The translations under genes and the position numbers were made by a program. From Rhizobiales bacterium 62-47 (GTDB taxonomy: Bacteria; Pseudomonadota; Alphaproteobacteria; Rhizobiales; Xanthobacteraceae), in NCBI GenBank assembly GCA_001899255.1, contig MKVX01000003.1:1-64000 (forward strand): a stretch of DNA of 64,000 bases, in the 5' to 3' direction. The notes under the pieces were generated by a model. It worked only from the letters and a program-made list of their open reading frames with translations, searched no databases and was not told the origin of the DNA. Positions 52,014 through 62,009 of this stretch are shown here, one piece after another (positions within the stretch are counted from its first letter, which is position 1; each line of letters begins with the position of its first letter).

Positions 52014-54547
52014 ACCTGCCGATCGACCTGACAAACTGCGACCGCGAACCCATTCACATTCCCGGCTCCGTGCAGCCATTCGGCGTGCTGCTGGCGCTCG
52101 TCTCGGATTTCACCATTGCCACGGCATCCGAAAACGCCGGGGTCCATTTCGGCATCGACCATGGCGACCTGTTGCGACGCCGGCTCGACCAGGTGTTTCG
52201 TGCCGATGCCGTTCGCAAAATTCGCGAGCGCGTCGATTACTTGTCCGGCGCGGATGCCGTCGAACGCATGTTCGGCGTGGTGTTGCAGGATGACGGCGTC
52301 CCTTACGACCTCGCGATCCATTTTTCCGGCGCCTATCTCGTTGTCGAGGCAGAGCCGAGCGTCAAAGAGCCGGACGTCAATTCCGGTGAACTGGTGCGGC
52401 TCATGCTCGGCCGCGTCCGCAAGGCCAGGTCCATAACCGAGCTTTCGCAGGAAGCCGCGCGGCAAATCAAGATCCTGACCGGCTTCGACCGGGTGATGGT
52501 TTACCGCTTTCATCCGGACGGCTCGGGCGAAGTGATCGCGGAGGTGGCCGCCGCCGGCCTCGAGACCTTTCTCGGCCTGCACTATCCCGCGTCGGACATT
52601 CCCAAGCAGGCTCGCGCGCTCTACCAGAGGAACTGGTTGCGGATCATCTCCGACGTCGATGCGCAACCGGTGCGCCTCGTCGCCGATGCCGCGCACAGCG
52701 CCGAGTTACTCGACCTCTCGATGAGCGTGCTGCGGTCCGTCTCGCCAATCCACATCGAGTATCTTCACAACATGGGCGTGCGGGCGTCGATGTCGATCTC
52801 GATCCTGCGTGAAGGCCAGTTGTGGGGCTTGTTTGCCTGCCACCACTACGCGTCCGCGCACCACATTCCATTCGAACGGCGGACCGCCGCCGAACTTTTC
52901 GGCCAGATGTTCTCGTGGATCCTCGAAGGGCGCGAGCGCGAAGCCGACGTGACCTACGAAGCCCACGCGCACAAGATCCAGGAACAATTGATGGAGACGG
53001 CGGCGGCTCACGCGCACAGCGTGCGCGCCATTGCCGATTTCATTCCCGAGTACCGCAAGATGATCGACTGCGATGGTATCGCTGTCTGGTCCGACGACAA
53101 GCTGACGCTCGACGGCGAAACGCCTACCGAGCGCGAAGTGCACGAATTGATCGCCTTCATCAATCGCACGTCACCCGGCCGCATCGTGGCGACCGCCGAT
53201 ATCGCACGCCTCTACGCTGCGGCCGAAGCCTTCCGTGACCGTGCCGCCGGCTTTCTCGCGATTCCGATTTCGCGCACGCCACGCGACTGCCTGCTGTTCT
53301 TCCGCCGGGAAATCCTGCGCTCGGTCAACTGGGCCGGCGCGCCCGACAAGATCTACGAGGAAGGCCCGCTCGGGCCCCGCCTGACGCCGCGCAAGAGTTT
53401 CGAAACCTGGCAGGAAACGGTGCGCGGCCAATCGAAGCCGTGGTCAAAGGCCGAACTCAGCGTCGCCGGCAGCCTGCGCGTCACGCTGCTGGAGGTGATC
53501 CTGCAACTGGCCGATCTCGCTGCGCGCGAACGCCGCGCCGCGGAGGAACGCCAGGAGCTGATGATTGCCGAACTCAACCACCGCGTCCGCAATATCCTCA
53601 GCCTCGTTCGCGCGCTGGTGACGCAGAGCAAGGAAACCGCCGGCAGTCTCGAGGATTTCGCCGCGGTGCTGGGCGGCCGAATCCAGGCGCTGGCGCGCGC
53701 CCATGACCAGATCACCAATCTCAACTGGGCGCCCGTGGCGCTGCGCTCGCTCGTCGAGTCCGAAGCCGGCGCCTATCTCGGCGCCCGCGCCGAGCGCATC
53801 AGCATGACCGGCCCGGATGTCGCGCTCGACCCGAAGGCGTTCGCGACCGTGGCACTCGTCGTGCACGAGATGATGACCAACTCGGCCAAGTATGGCGCGC
53901 TCGCCGATTCCACCGGACAGGTCGAGGTGATCTGGAAGCTGGACCCTACGTCGAGCCTCGTGATCGACTGGAAGGAGCGCGGCGGCCCGCCGGTGCAGCC
54001 GCCGTCACGGCGCGGCTTCGGCACCACTCTGATCGAGCGCTCGATCCCGTTCGATCTCAAGGGCGAGACCAAGTTGCGCTTCGACCTGCTCGGCGTCCAG
54101 GCGCGATTTATCATTCCCGCGCAGTTCGTCGAACTGATACCGGGTCTTGCCGACGCACCATCGCGCGTCGAAGACCAGAATCAGGCCGGGCCACCGCTAT
54201 CGGGGACGGCGCTGATCGTCGAGGACAACCTCATCATCGCCATGAACGCCGAAGTCATCCTTCTGCAACTCGGGGCTCGCCACGTGGAGACGGCGGCCTC
54301 CGTATCGGAAGCCTTGCGCGCCATCGAACGCAGCCCGCCGAGTTTCGCCATGCTCGATCTCAATCTCGGAGCAGAGAACAGCATCGCGGTGGGCGAAGCG
54401 CTGCAAAAGCTCAAAGTGCCGTTCATCTTTGCCACCGGCTACGGCGAGCGCGCGCCGATTCCCGAGGCGCTGGCCGACGCTCCGATCATCCAGAAGCCCT
54501 ATACGGTCGAGGTCGTCGAGGCGGCGATGCGCGGCATCAAGACCTGA
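52010..54547 (+). CDS. bphP: Bacteriophytochrome with HWE histidine kinase and receiver domain
   Basis: An 845-residue red/far-red photoreceptor. The chromophore-binding Cys is residue 10 (LTNCDREPIHIPGSVQPFG). PAS, GAF (PASDIPKQARALYQRNW near 193) and PHY (tongue with PRKSF near 465) domains follow. The kinase is of the HWE type, with the phosphorylated His in AELNHRVRNI (about 524) and ATP-binding HEMMTNSAKYG. A receiver domain ends the chain (ALIVEDNLIIAMN, Asp in AMLDLNLG near 782). This is the layout described for Agrobacterium Agp2. It is coupled to bphO; no separate response regulator is next to it. Confidence 0.95.
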   Translation: MNLPIDLTNCDREPIHIPGSVQPFGVLLALVSDFTIATASENAGVHFGIDHGDLLRRRLDQVFRADAVRKIRERVDYLSGADAVERMFGVVLQDDGVPYDLAIHFSGAYLVVEAEPSVKEPDVNSGELVRLMLGRVRKARSITELSQEAARQIKILTGFDRVMVYRFHPDGSGEVIAEVAAAGLETFLGLHYPASDIPKQARALYQRNWLRIISDVDAQPVRLVADAAHSAELLDLSMSVLRSVSPIHIEYLHNMGVRASMSISILREGQLWGLFACHHYASAHHIPFERRTAAELFGQMFSWILEGREREADVTYEAHAHKIQEQLMETAAAHAHSVRAIADFIPEYRKMIDCDGIAVWSDDKLTLDGETPTEREVHELIAFINRTSPGRIVATADIARLYAAAEAFRDRAAGFLAIPISRTPRDCLLFFRREILRSVNWAGAPDKIYEEGPLGPRLTPRKSFETWQETVRGQSKPWSKAELSVAGSLRVTLLEVILQLADLAARERRAAEERQELMIAELNHRVRNILSLVRALVTQSKETAGSLEDFAAVLGGRIQALARAHDQITNLNWAPVALRSLVESEAGAYLGARAERISMTGPDVALDPKAFATVALVVHEMMTNSAKYGALADSTGQVEVIWKLDPTSSLVIDWKERGGPPVQPPSRRGFGTTLIERSIPFDLKGETKLRFDLLGVQARFIIPAQFVELIPGLADAPSRVEDQNQAGPPLSGTALIVEDNLIIAMNAEVILLQLGARHVETAASVSEALRAIERSPPSFAMLDLNLGAENSIAVGEALQKLKVPFIFATGYGERAPIPEALADAPIIQKPYTVEVVEAAMRGIKT

Positions 54548-54563
54548 GCGCCAAAGCCTGGCG

Positions 54564-55844
54564 TCAGGCCGTTGCCAGCCGCGGCGTGCCGCCGCTGCGG
54601 CCGATCATCAGCGACAGCACCGCCGCGATCAGGCCGGTGATGCCGGCGATGATGAACGCCTGCAGGTAATCGCCTTGCGTCGAGCGCATCACGCCGGCGA
54701 AGAACGCCGCGCAAGCCGCACCGAGTTGATGGCCGGCAACGATCCAGCCGAAGATCACCGGCGCGTTCTTGTCGCCGAACGCCTCGTTGGCGAGGCGAAC
54801 GGTCGGCGGCACCGTGGCGATCCAGTCGAGACCGTAGAACACCGCGAAGATGGTCAGGCTCCACAGCGAGAAGTTCGAATATGGCAGGTAGATCAGCGAC
54901 AGGCCGCGCAGGCCGTAATAGACGAACAGCAGCTTGCGCGGGTCGAAGCGGTCGGTCAGCCAGCCGGACAGCGTGGTGCCGAACAGATCGAAGATGCCCA
55001 TCATTGCCAACAGACTCGCCGCCTGCACTTCGGCAATGCCGAAATCGCCGCAGAACGAGATCAGATGCGTGCCGACCAGCCCGTTGGTGGTGAAGCCGCA
55101 GATGAAGAAGGTGGCGAACAGATACCAGAACGTCCGCGTCTTCGCGGCGCTGACGAGATGGCCGATGGCGGCGGCGAACGGGTTCTGCCCGGTCTGCGGC
55201 GCAGCCACGTCGTCGACATTGCTGCCGTAGGAGCGCAGTCCGATCGACGACGGCCGCTCCGGCACCAGGAAATACACCAGCGGCACCAGCGCCGCGCAGC
55301 ACACCGCGATCGTCAGCACGACCGGCTGCCAGCCGCCCCATTGCACCAGCGCGGCAAGCCCCGGCATGAACACCAGCGTGCCGGTCGCGGTGCTCGCGGT
55401 CAGCAGGCCCATGACGAAACCGCGATTGGTTGTGAACCAGCGGTTGACGATGACGGCGCCGAGCACGTTGGCGGTGGCGCCGGAGCCGAGCCCGGTGAGC
55501 AGGCCCCAGGTCACGAACAGATGCCACGGCTGCGTCATGAAATAGCTGGCGGCGGTCGCGCCCGACATCAGCAACAGCGCGCCGATGACGGTGCGGCGGA
55601 TGCCGAACCGGTTCATCACCGCGGCGGCGAACGGTCCGGCCAGACCGTAGAGCAGAATGCCGACGGCGGCGGACACCGAGATGACATCGACGCTCCAGCC
55701 GAACGACTTCTGCAGCGGCAGGATCAAGACGCCGGGCGTGGCGCGCAGCCCGGCCGCGGTCAGCAGCGTGGCGAAAATCACCGCGACGACGACAAAAGCG
55801 TAATTGCGGCCGAACGGACGCCTTGAAACGCGGACCTGTTGCAT
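54564..55844 (-). CDS. MFS transporter
   Basis: A 426-residue inner-membrane transporter with twelve likely membrane segments. The first is NYAFVVVAVIFATLLTAAGL; the loop between 2 and 3 has AAAVMNRFGIRRTV and the loop 8-9 GWLTDRFDPRKLLF. It resembles the monocarboxylate/oxalate-formate branch (OFA). The start at 55844 is used; 55880 is possible and would put the left repeat inside the gene. It is divergent from a tetR gene across inverted repeats, so it is probably the target of that repressor. Substrate unknown. Confidence 0.85.
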   Translation of the reverse strand: MQQVRVSRRPFGRNYAFVVVAVIFATLLTAAGLRATPGVLILPLQKSFGWSVDVISVSAAVGILLYGLAGPFAAAVMNRFGIRRTVIGALLLMSGATAASYFMTQPWHLFVTWGLLTGLGSGATANVLGAVIVNRWFTTNRGFVMGLLTASTATGTLVFMPGLAALVQWGGWQPVVLTIAVCCAALVPLVYFLVPERPSSIGLRSYGSNVDDVAAPQTGQNPFAAAIGHLVSAAKTRTFWYLFATFFICGFTTNGLVGTHLISFCGDFGIAEVQAASLLAMMGIFDLFGTTLSGWLTDRFDPRKLLFVYYGLRGLSLIYLPYSNFSLWSLTIFAVFYGLDWIATVPPTVRLANEAFGDKNAPVIFGWIVAGHQLGAACAAFFAGVMRSTQGDYLQAFIIAGITGLIAAVLSLMIGRSGGTPRLATA

Positions 55845-55897
55845 GTTACTTACCGGTACGTCTGACAAGGACCGGAACATACGTACCGGTCAGTAAC
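55845..55897. promoter_or_regulatory. TetR operator: 17-base repeats in inverted orientation
   Basis: The left arm 55845-55861 and the reverse complement of the right arm 55881-55897 agree at 16 of 17 bases (GTTACTKACCGGTACGT). Each arm has the palindrome ACCGGT in its middle. The site fills the space between mfs and tetR start codons, so binding would block both genes. Confidence 0.7.
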
Positions 55898-55922
55898 ATT
55901 GTCAAGAGCCGCCGGACCGCAA

Positions 55923-56546
55923 ATGAGCAAGGCTGCCCCCCGTTCCGTCACGCCCCATTCGGCCGCCGCCCCCGTCCCGCGCGCGGCCGAGCGCATCCGC
56001 GCCTCGGCCCGGGAGCTGTTCTATCAGGAAGGCATCCGCGCGGTCGGCGTCGACGAGATCGTGCAGCGCGCCGGCGTCACCAAGCCGAGCCTCTATCGCG
56101 CCTTCCCCTCCAAGGACGATCTCGCCGCCGCTTATTTGAGCGACTACGACCGCGAGTTCTGGCCCCGCTTCGAAAAGCCCGAGGGCAAGAGCTACTCCGA
56201 TGCGCGCGCGCAGGTGCTCGCCTATATCCGCGAACTGGCGAAGCGCGCGGCGCGCGACGGCTATCGCGGCTGCGGCCTGAGCAACGCCGCGGTGGAATAT
56301 CCCGGTCACACCCATCCGGCGCGGCTGGTCGCCGAGACCCACAAGAAGGCGCTGCGCCAGCGCCTGCGCGAACTCGCCGCCGAGATGGGCGCGCGCGATC
56401 CGCGCGTCCTTGGCGACGGACTGATGCTGTTGATCGAAGGCATCTATGTCAGCGGCCAGCTCTCCGCCGCCGGCCCGGCGCAATCGGCCACTGCGGTGGC
56501 CGAAATGCTGATCGACGCCAGCATCAAGCCGGCGCGTCCGCGCTAG
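55923..56546 (+). CDS. TetR-family transcriptional repressor
   Basis: A 207-residue regulator. The N-terminal helix-turn-helix covers about residues 25-65: RASARELFYQEGIRAVGVDE and RAGVTKPSLYRAFPSKDDL. The C-terminal part has GYRGCGLSNAAVEYPG, the ligand-pocket region seen in a branch that controls transporters. A TTG start at 55899 inside the operator is possible; ATG 55923 is preferred. It most likely controls itself and the MFS gene through the shared inverted repeat. Confidence 0.87.
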   Translation: MSKAAPRSVTPHSAAAPVPRAAERIRASARELFYQEGIRAVGVDEIVQRAGVTKPSLYRAFPSKDDLAAAYLSDYDREFWPRFEKPEGKSYSDARAQVLAYIRELAKRAARDGYRGCGLSNAAVEYPGHTHPARLVAETHKKALRQRLRELAAEMGARDPRVLGDGLMLLIEGIYVSGQLSAAGPAQSATAVAEMLIDASIKPARPR

Positions 56547-56558
56547 ACCTCCCGCGCG

Positions 56559-57434
56559 TCAGCTCGCCTTGCGCATGCGCGCCGTGGAGCGCGCCGATTT
56601 CTTCGCCGCGCGCCGGGGCCGCCGCGATGGCGCCGGCGAACGGGCGGACGCTGCCTTGCCGCCCTTCAGGCTGCGGCGCAACGCATCCATCAGATCGACG
56701 ACGTTGTCGCTGCGCTCGACCGGCTTGGGCTGCTCGATGGTCTTGCCCGAGGCCTTGCGCTTGACCAGCGCCTTGAGCGCGTTCTCGTACTTGTCTTTGA
56801 ACTTGTCGGGATGGAAATGCGCCGCCTTGGTTTCGAGGATATGCGCGGCGAGTTCGACCATGTCCTTGGAGATCTTCGGCGTCTTGATGTCGTCGAAGAA
56901 TTCGCTCTCGTCGCGGACCTCGTAAGGGTAGCGCAACGTCGTGGCGATCAAGCCCTTGCCGCTCGGCTCGATGGCGATGACATGCTCGCGGTTGGCGAGC
57001 ACGATCCGCGCCAGCGCGACGCGATCCTTGTCCTTCATCGCATCGCGAATGACGGCGAAGGCATCGGCGCCGCTCTTGCCGTCCGGCACGATGTAATACG
57101 GGCGATCGAGATAGCGCTTGTCGATCTCGTCGCGCGGCACGAAGCTGTCGATATCCAGCGCGTGGTTGCTCTCGATCTGGATCGCCTCGAGGTCTTCCTT
57201 TTCGATCGGCACGTAGCTGCCCTTGGCCACTTCGTAGCCGCGGCCCTTCTGCTCCTTCTCGACCACGTCGCCGGTCTCGACATCCACCATCTGCTGCTTC
57301 AGGCGGTTGCCGGTCTCGGTGTTGATGAGATGGAAGCGGGTTTTTTCGACGCTGGTCGTGGCGGGATACAGCGCCACGGGACAGGTGACGAGGGACAGCT
57401 TGAGCGATCCCTTCCAATAGGCGCGCGGCAACAT
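56559..57434 (-). CDS. ku: Ku protein for non-homologous end joining
   Basis: A 291-residue DNA end-binding protein. The core begins RAYWKGSLKLSLVTCPVALY and includes TRFHLINTETGNRLKQQMVD, a VEKEQKGRGYEVAKG segment and DRPYYIVPDGKSGADAFAVI. The basic C-terminal tail (PSRRPRRAAKKSARSTARMR) resembles those that recruit LigD and bind DNA. Start at 57434 (MLPRAYWKG). It is divergent from ligD with 81 bases between, so both may be controlled together. Confidence 0.95.
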   Translation of the reverse strand: MLPRAYWKGSLKLSLVTCPVALYPATTSVEKTRFHLINTETGNRLKQQMVDVETGDVVEKEQKGRGYEVAKGSYVPIEKEDLEAIQIESNHALDIDSFVPRDEIDKRYLDRPYYIVPDGKSGADAFAVIRDAMKDKDRVALARIVLANREHVIAIEPSGKGLIATTLRYPYEVRDESEFFDDIKTPKISKDMVELAAHILETKAAHFHPDKFKDKYENALKALVKRKASGKTIEQPKPVERSDNVVDLMDALRRSLKGGKAASARSPAPSRRPRRAAKKSARSTARMRKAS

Positions 57435-57515
57435 CGGCAACTCTCCACTTGATACCGGTGGAACCACAACCCGCATCGACGGTTCTGGTTCCAAGGGGCG
57501 GTTGCCCTATAATCG

Positions 57516-60242
57516 ATGGTTGCGGCAGTTTGGCGCCGCGCGTCCGTGAGAGTGCCCGCCGTGCCGTCCCGCAAGCTCGCCACCTATCGCCGCAAACGCG
57601 ATTTCTCCCAGACCCGCGAACCGAGCGGCAAGGATGCCGTGGCCGCTGCGCCGCACCGCCGCTTCGTGATCCAGAAGCACGACGCGACCCGGCTGCACTA
57701 CGACCTGCGCCTCGAACTCGGCGGCGTGTTCAAGTCGTGGGCGGTGACGCGCGGCCCATCGCTCGATCCCAAGGACAAGCGGCTCGCCGTCGAGGTCGAG
57801 GATCATCCGCTCGACTACGGCGATTTCGAAGGCACCATCCCGAAGGGCCAATATGGCGGCGGCACGGTGCAGATCTGGGATCGCGGCTACTGGCTGGCGG
57901 AAAATCCCGAGAAGGAATTGAAGAATGGCGACCTCAAATTCGTTCTCGACGGCGAAAAGCTGCACGGCGGCTTCGCGCTGGTGCGAATGCGCCATGATCG
58001 CAACGGCGGCAAGCGCACCAACTGGCTGCTGATCAAGCACCGCGACGAATATGCGCGCGAGGGAAAGGCCAACGACATTCTCGACGCGGACACATCGGTC
58101 GCCTCCGGGCGGTCGATCCCGCAGATCGCGCAAGGCAAGGGCCGTAGCCCGAAACCCTTCATGCTGGCGAAGGCATCCCGCAAGTCCGCCGCCAAGGCGA
58201 TGGCGCGGCCGGATGCGGTGTGGGATTCGCGCAAGGGTCTGGCCGCCGAGGCGCGCGCGGCCGGCGCGAAACCGAAGGCCGCACGCCGCAAAAAATCCGC
58301 GCGGCAGTCGAGCGACATGCCGAAGATGATCCCGCCGCAATTGTGCAAGCTGGTGGACAAGCCGCCGGCCAGCGCAGGCTGGCTGCACGAGATCAAGTTC
58401 GACGGCTATCGCATGCAGTTGCGCGTTGCCGATGGCAACGCCACGTTGCGCACCCGCAAGGGCCTCGACTGGACCGACAAGTTCGCCGCCATCGCCCACA
58501 GCGCCGCCAAATTGCCGGACGCCATCATCGACGGCGAGATCGTCGCGCTGGATCGGCACGGCAATCCGGATTTCGCCGCGCTGCAGGCGGCGCTGGCCGA
58601 ACAGGACACCGCAAAGCTGACCTTCTTCGCCTTCGATCTGCTGTTCGCGGACGGCGAGGATGTGCGGCGGCTGCCGCTGACCGAACGCAAGGCGCGGCTG
58701 GCGGCGCTGCTGAAGACCGCGCATGCCGGCAAAACCAGCTTGATCCGCTACGTCGAGCATTTTGCCGGTGGCGGCGACGCCATGCTGGCATCGGCCTGCA
58801 AGCTGGGACTGGAAGGCGTGATCTCGAAACGCGCCAACGCGCCGTATCGCTCCGGCCGTGGCGAGAGCTGGGTCAAGTCGAAATGCCGAGCCGGCCACGA
58901 GGTCGTCATCGGCGGCTGGAAAAGCAATGGCGGCCGCTTTCGCTCGCTGCTCGTCGGCGTCCATCGCGGCAAGCAGCTGGTCTATACCGGCATCGTCGGC
59001 ACCGGCTACGGCGCCGCGACGTTGAAGCAGCTCACACCTGCGCTGAAGGCCGCCGCGGCAGACAAGAGCCCGTTTACCGAGGGCGATCCGCCGCACGGCA
59101 AGGACGTGCACTGGCTCAAGCCGACACTGGTCGCCGAAATCGAATTCGCCGGCTGGACCGCCGACGGCAAGGTGCGGCAGGCGGCGTTCAAGGGCCTGCG
59201 CGCCGACAAGCCGGCAGACGAGGTCGAAGCCGAAGCGCCGACGCGAAAAGCCGCGCCGAAACTCGCGCGCGCATCGCGTGCCGCCGCCAGGACAGCTTCG
59301 CGGCGGACAACGGCGGCCCAATCGCGCGCGGCCGCGCAGAACAAAAACGCCTTGGTGATGGGAATTGCCATCTCCAAACCGGACAAGGCGCTGTGGCCGG
59401 ATGGCGGCGACGGCGAGCCGGTCACCAAGCTCGACCTCGCGAACTACATGGCCAGCGTCGGCGACTGGATGCTGGCCCATATTCGCGGGCGGCCCTGCTC
59501 GATCCTGCGCGCGCCCGACGGCATCGGCGGCGAAACCTTCTTCCAGCGCCACGTCATGCCCGGCCTGTCCGATTTCGTCGCGCAGGTGAAAGTCTCCGGC
59601 GACCGCAAACCCTATCTGCAGATCGACAGCGTCGAGGGCCTCGTCGCCGTGGCGCAGATCGGTGGCCTCGAACTGCATCCGTGGAATTGCGCGCCGGGTG
59701 CGTACGATGTGCCGGGGCGGCTGGTGTTCGATCTCGATCCGGCGCCCGACGTCGCTTTCGATGACGTGATCGCCGCCGCCAAAGAAATCAGGCAGCGGCT
59801 CGAACGGCTGGGCCTCACGCCATTCTGCAAGACCACCGGCGGCAAGGGCCTGCATGTGGTGACGCCGCTCGACGCGACGGCGAAAGAGGCGGTGACGTGG
59901 AAGGAAGCCAAGACCTTCGCGCAGATCATCTGTCAGCAGATGGCCGCCGACAATCCCGAGCGCTATCTCCTCAACATGTCGAAGCAGCGGCGCACCGGAA
60001 AAATCTTCCTCGACTATCTGCGCAACGATACCAAATCCACCGCCGTGGCGCCGCTCTCGCCGCGCGTCCACAAGGGTGCGACGGTGTCGATGCCGCTCAA
60101 TTGGCCGCGCGTCAAAGCCGGACTCGATCCGACGCAATTCACCGTTCGCACCGCGCCCGGCCTGCTGAAGCGCAGCAAGCCGTGGGCGGACTACGCTAAG
60201 GCGGCGGGCTCGCTGCGAAATGCCGTCGGCAAGCTGCGTTGA
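57516..60242 (+). CDS. ligD: ATP-dependent DNA ligase D (phosphoesterase-ligase-polymerase)
   Basis: A 908-residue multi-domain repair enzyme. The phosphoesterase domain has [16 protein letters not shown] (about 54-69) and [20 protein letters not shown]. The ligase domain has the adenylated Lys in [10 protein letters not shown] (about Lys294) and [14 protein letters not shown]. The primase-polymerase domain has [16 protein letters not shown] (about 735-750) with the metal Asp pair. The linkers are basic and Ala rich. The start may be ATG 57516 or a GTG at 57546. It joins broken DNA ends with Ku, mainly in non-growing cells. Confidence 0.95.
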   Translation: MVAAVWRRASVRVPAVPSRKLATYRRKRDFSQTREPSGKDAVAAAPHRRFVIQKHDATRLHYDLRLELGGVFKSWAVTRGPSLDPKDKRLAVEVEDHPLDYGDFEGTIPKGQYGGGTVQIWDRGYWLAENPEKELKNGDLKFVLDGEKLHGGFALVRMRHDRNGGKRTNWLLIKHRDEYAREGKANDILDADTSVASGRSIPQIAQGKGRSPKPFMLAKASRKSAAKAMARPDAVWDSRKGLAAEARAAGAKPKAARRKKSARQSSDMPKMIPPQLCKLVDKPPASAGWLHEIKFDGYRMQLRVADGNATLRTRKGLDWTDKFAAIAHSAAKLPDAIIDGEIVALDRHGNPDFAALQAALAEQDTAKLTFFAFDLLFADGEDVRRLPLTERKARLAALLKTAHAGKTSLIRYVEHFAGGGDAMLASACKLGLEGVISKRANAPYRSGRGESWVKSKCRAGHEVVIGGWKSNGGRFRSLLVGVHRGKQLVYTGIVGTGYGAATLKQLTPALKAAAADKSPFTEGDPPHGKDVHWLKPTLVAEIEFAGWTADGKVRQAAFKGLRADKPADEVEAEAPTRKAAPKLARASRAAARTASRRTTAAQSRAAAQNKNALVMGIAISKPDKALWPDGGDGEPVTKLDLANYMASVGDWMLAHIRGRPCSILRAPDGIGGETFFQRHVMPGLSDFVAQVKVSGDRKPYLQIDSVEGLVAVAQIGGLELHPWNCAPGAYDVPGRLVFDLDPAPDVAFDDVIAAAKEIRQRLERLGLTPFCKTTGGKGLHVVTPLDATAKEAVTWKEAKTFAQIICQQMAADNPERYLLNMSKQRRTGKIFLDYLRNDTKSTAVAPLSPRVHKGATVSMPLNWPRVKAGLDPTQFTVRTAPGLLKRSKPWADYAKAAGSLRNAVGKLR

Positions 60243-60296
60243 ATCGCAACGGGTTTGGCACGGCTTTCTGAGCAAGACACAAGAAGCCTATCCGAT

Positions 60297-60415
60297 AACC
60301 TCATCCTGAGGAGCGGCCGCTCGGCCACGTCGCGAAGGATGAGACATGACCAGCGCATGGTTCGAGACGCGCGGAAGAGCGCGCTCCTCATCATGAAGGC
60401 ATCGTTTCCATGAGG
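60297..60415. repeat. Dispersed intergenic palindromic element, two halves
   Basis: The first half runs CCTCATCCTGAGGAGCG to CGAAGGATGAG (inverted ends CTCATCCT/AGGATGAG); the second has TGGTTCGAGACGCGCG and ends CTCCTCATCATGAAGG. It lies between convergent genes ligD and the HAD gene. The type is common in Bradyrhizobium relatives. Confidence 0.65.
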
Positions 60416-60430
60416 GGTCGATTCATCCCG

Positions 60431-61069
60431 CTAGCCGTAACGCAAGCTCAGCCCGGTGGCGCGTTCGAGATCGGCGATGGCCTGCTCGCCGCTCACCACC
60501 TTGATGGTGGTCATGCCCATATCGCGCGCCGGTTTGAGATTGACGCCGAGATCGTCGAGATAGACGCATTGCTGCGGATCGACACCGAGCCTCTCCACCA
60601 TCATGCGATAGATGCGCGGATCGGGTTTGCGCAAGCCGATCTTGGCCGATTCGATGACGTGATCGAACAGCGTCATCACCTCGGCGACATACAGGGTGCG
60701 GCCGCTGGCGCTGCCGATGGCATTATTGGGCAGATTGTTGGTGATGCAGCCGGTCTTGAACCGGGCCTTGATGCGCTGCAAGGCGGCGACCATCTCCGGC
60801 CGCAGATCGCCAGACAACAGCGGCAGCACGTCGCGGCCGCGCACCGCGGCCCCAAGCGCCAGCGATTCCGCCGCGAACTGACCGTCGAACGCATCGAGAT
60901 CGATTTCGGCGCGTTCGAACTTCGCCCACGCATTCTCCAGATGGTTCTGCGCGTTGGTGCGGCGGATGATATCGGCCGGCAGCCCGCGCTCGGCCTCGTA
61001 GCGCGCGAACGCCTCGAACGGCGAGGTGGTGATGACGCCGCCGAAATCGAAAATCACTGCCTCGATCAT
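60431..61069 (-). CDS. HAD-superfamily hydrolase, subfamily IA
   Basis: A 212-residue cytosolic hydrolase. Motif I is VIFDFGGVI, in which the second Asp of the usual DxD is Gly, as in the epoxide hydrolase N-terminal or GGV-type branch; such members are often phosphatases of uncertain activity. Motif II is TNN (CITNNLPNN), motif III the Lys in GLRKPDP and motif IV VYLDDLGVN. Length is typical for a small cap domain. It follows the methyltransferase gene on the same strand after a palindromic repeat. Confidence 0.87.
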   Translation of the reverse strand: MIEAVIFDFGGVITTSPFEAFARYEAERGLPADIIRRTNAQNHLENAWAKFERAEIDLDAFDGQFAAESLALGAAVRGRDVLPLLSGDLRPEMVAALQRIKARFKTGCITNNLPNNAIGSASGRTLYVAEVMTLFDHVIESAKIGLRKPDPRIYRMMVERLGVDPQQCVYLDDLGVNLKPARDMGMTTIKVVSGEQAIADLERATGLSLRYG

Positions 61070-61098
61070 TTCTCCCTCGTATCCCTTTGTAAACCGCG

Positions 61099-61146
61099 GT
61101 CATCCTTCGAGGCTCGCGACCTTCGTCGTTCGCACCTCAGGATGAC
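61099..61146. repeat. Dispersed intergenic palindrome
   Basis: GTCATCCT (61099-61106) pairs with AGGATGAC (61139-61146); the inner bases continue TCGAGGCTCGCGA. One copy of the family also present near 63450. Confidence 0.6.
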
Positions 61147-61178
61147 GCTGCGCATATATCGATCAAGTCTTGATTTCA

Positions 61179-61967
61179 TCAGCCCGGCACGCGGCCCTTG
61201 ATGGCGTTGGCGCGCGCGCTGGAGGTGATGCGCCCGGCGGCATCGGCGGACAGGCGGGCGCGCACCCCGGCTTTCAGCGTCGCCAGATCTGACGGGCTCA
61301 TCGCACTCACGGCGGCGCCGATGCTCGGCCCCTTGAGAATGACCGACCAGAAATCCTCGAAATCGGCAAAGCTCCGCTGCACCTCGATCTGCCGCGTCTC
61401 CACCTCGCGGAGCCCGGCGCCGGTCCACAGCTTTTGCATCGCCTCCAGCCGCGACGCATCGACACTCGGCGGGCGCGGCGGTGGGAAACCCAGGGCGCGC
61501 AGTTCGGCCAGCACCGGCTCGGCGGGGAAACCGCCGCCCTCCATGTCCCACGCGTAGGCCGCCACCGCGCCGCCCGGCGCGACGACGCGCGCCATTTCGG
61601 CGACACCCTTGACCGGATCGGGCACGAAGAAAATCACCAGCGCCATCACCGCCACATCGAAGCCGTGATCGGCGAACGGCAACGCCATCGCATCGCCGAC
61701 GCGAAATTCCGCCTTCGCTGCCGGGACCCGCGTGCGCGCAAACGCAAGCTGCGCTTCCGACGGATCGATGCCCTGCACGACGCGCGGCGCGCAGCGTTCG
61801 ATCAAAAGATCGGTGAAGGCCCCGTTGCCGCATCCGACATCGATCCAGCGCAGGTCCGATGCCGGGGCCAGCCACTTGATGAACACCTCGCCGGCCAGCC
61901 GGCTCCAGACGCCCATGAACTGCTCGTATGCGGCACCGTCGTTGAAGCGAATTTGCGGTTCAGCCAT
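61179..61967 (-). CDS. Class I SAM-dependent methyltransferase
   Basis: A 262-residue soluble enzyme with the SAM-binding motif IDVGCGNGAFTDLLIE (motif I), GIDPSEAQLAFART (motif II) and VVAPGGAVAAYAWD (after motif IV). Between them LPFADHGFDVAVMALVIFF is typical of UbiE/Methyltransf_11 members. The substrate is unknown. It follows the CoxE-like gene by 42 bases but has no clear link to it. Confidence 0.87.
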   Translation of the reverse strand: MAEPQIRFNDGAAYEQFMGVWSRLAGEVFIKWLAPASDLRWIDVGCGNGAFTDLLIERCAPRVVQGIDPSEAQLAFARTRVPAAKAEFRVGDAMALPFADHGFDVAVMALVIFFVPDPVKGVAEMARVVAPGGAVAAYAWDMEGGGFPAEPVLAELRALGFPPPRPPSVDASRLEAMQKLWTGAGLREVETRQIEVQRSFADFEDFWSVILKGPSIGAAVSAMSPSDLATLKAGVRARLSADAAGRITSSARANAIKGRVPG

Positions 61968-62009
61968 GGCCTTTCCTTCCAGCCTTGTTCTGCGGACGAC
62001 GATATCGTC

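Noticed and set aside
54429-55826. Open frame of 465 residues on the plus strand, rich in Arg, His and Gln
   Set aside because: Antisense of the MFS gene; composition is that of a reverse reading of a membrane protein.
57507-60275. Long open frame of 922 residues on the minus strand
   Set aside because: Antisense of ligD, whose domains are unmistakable. The frame has no recognisable motif.
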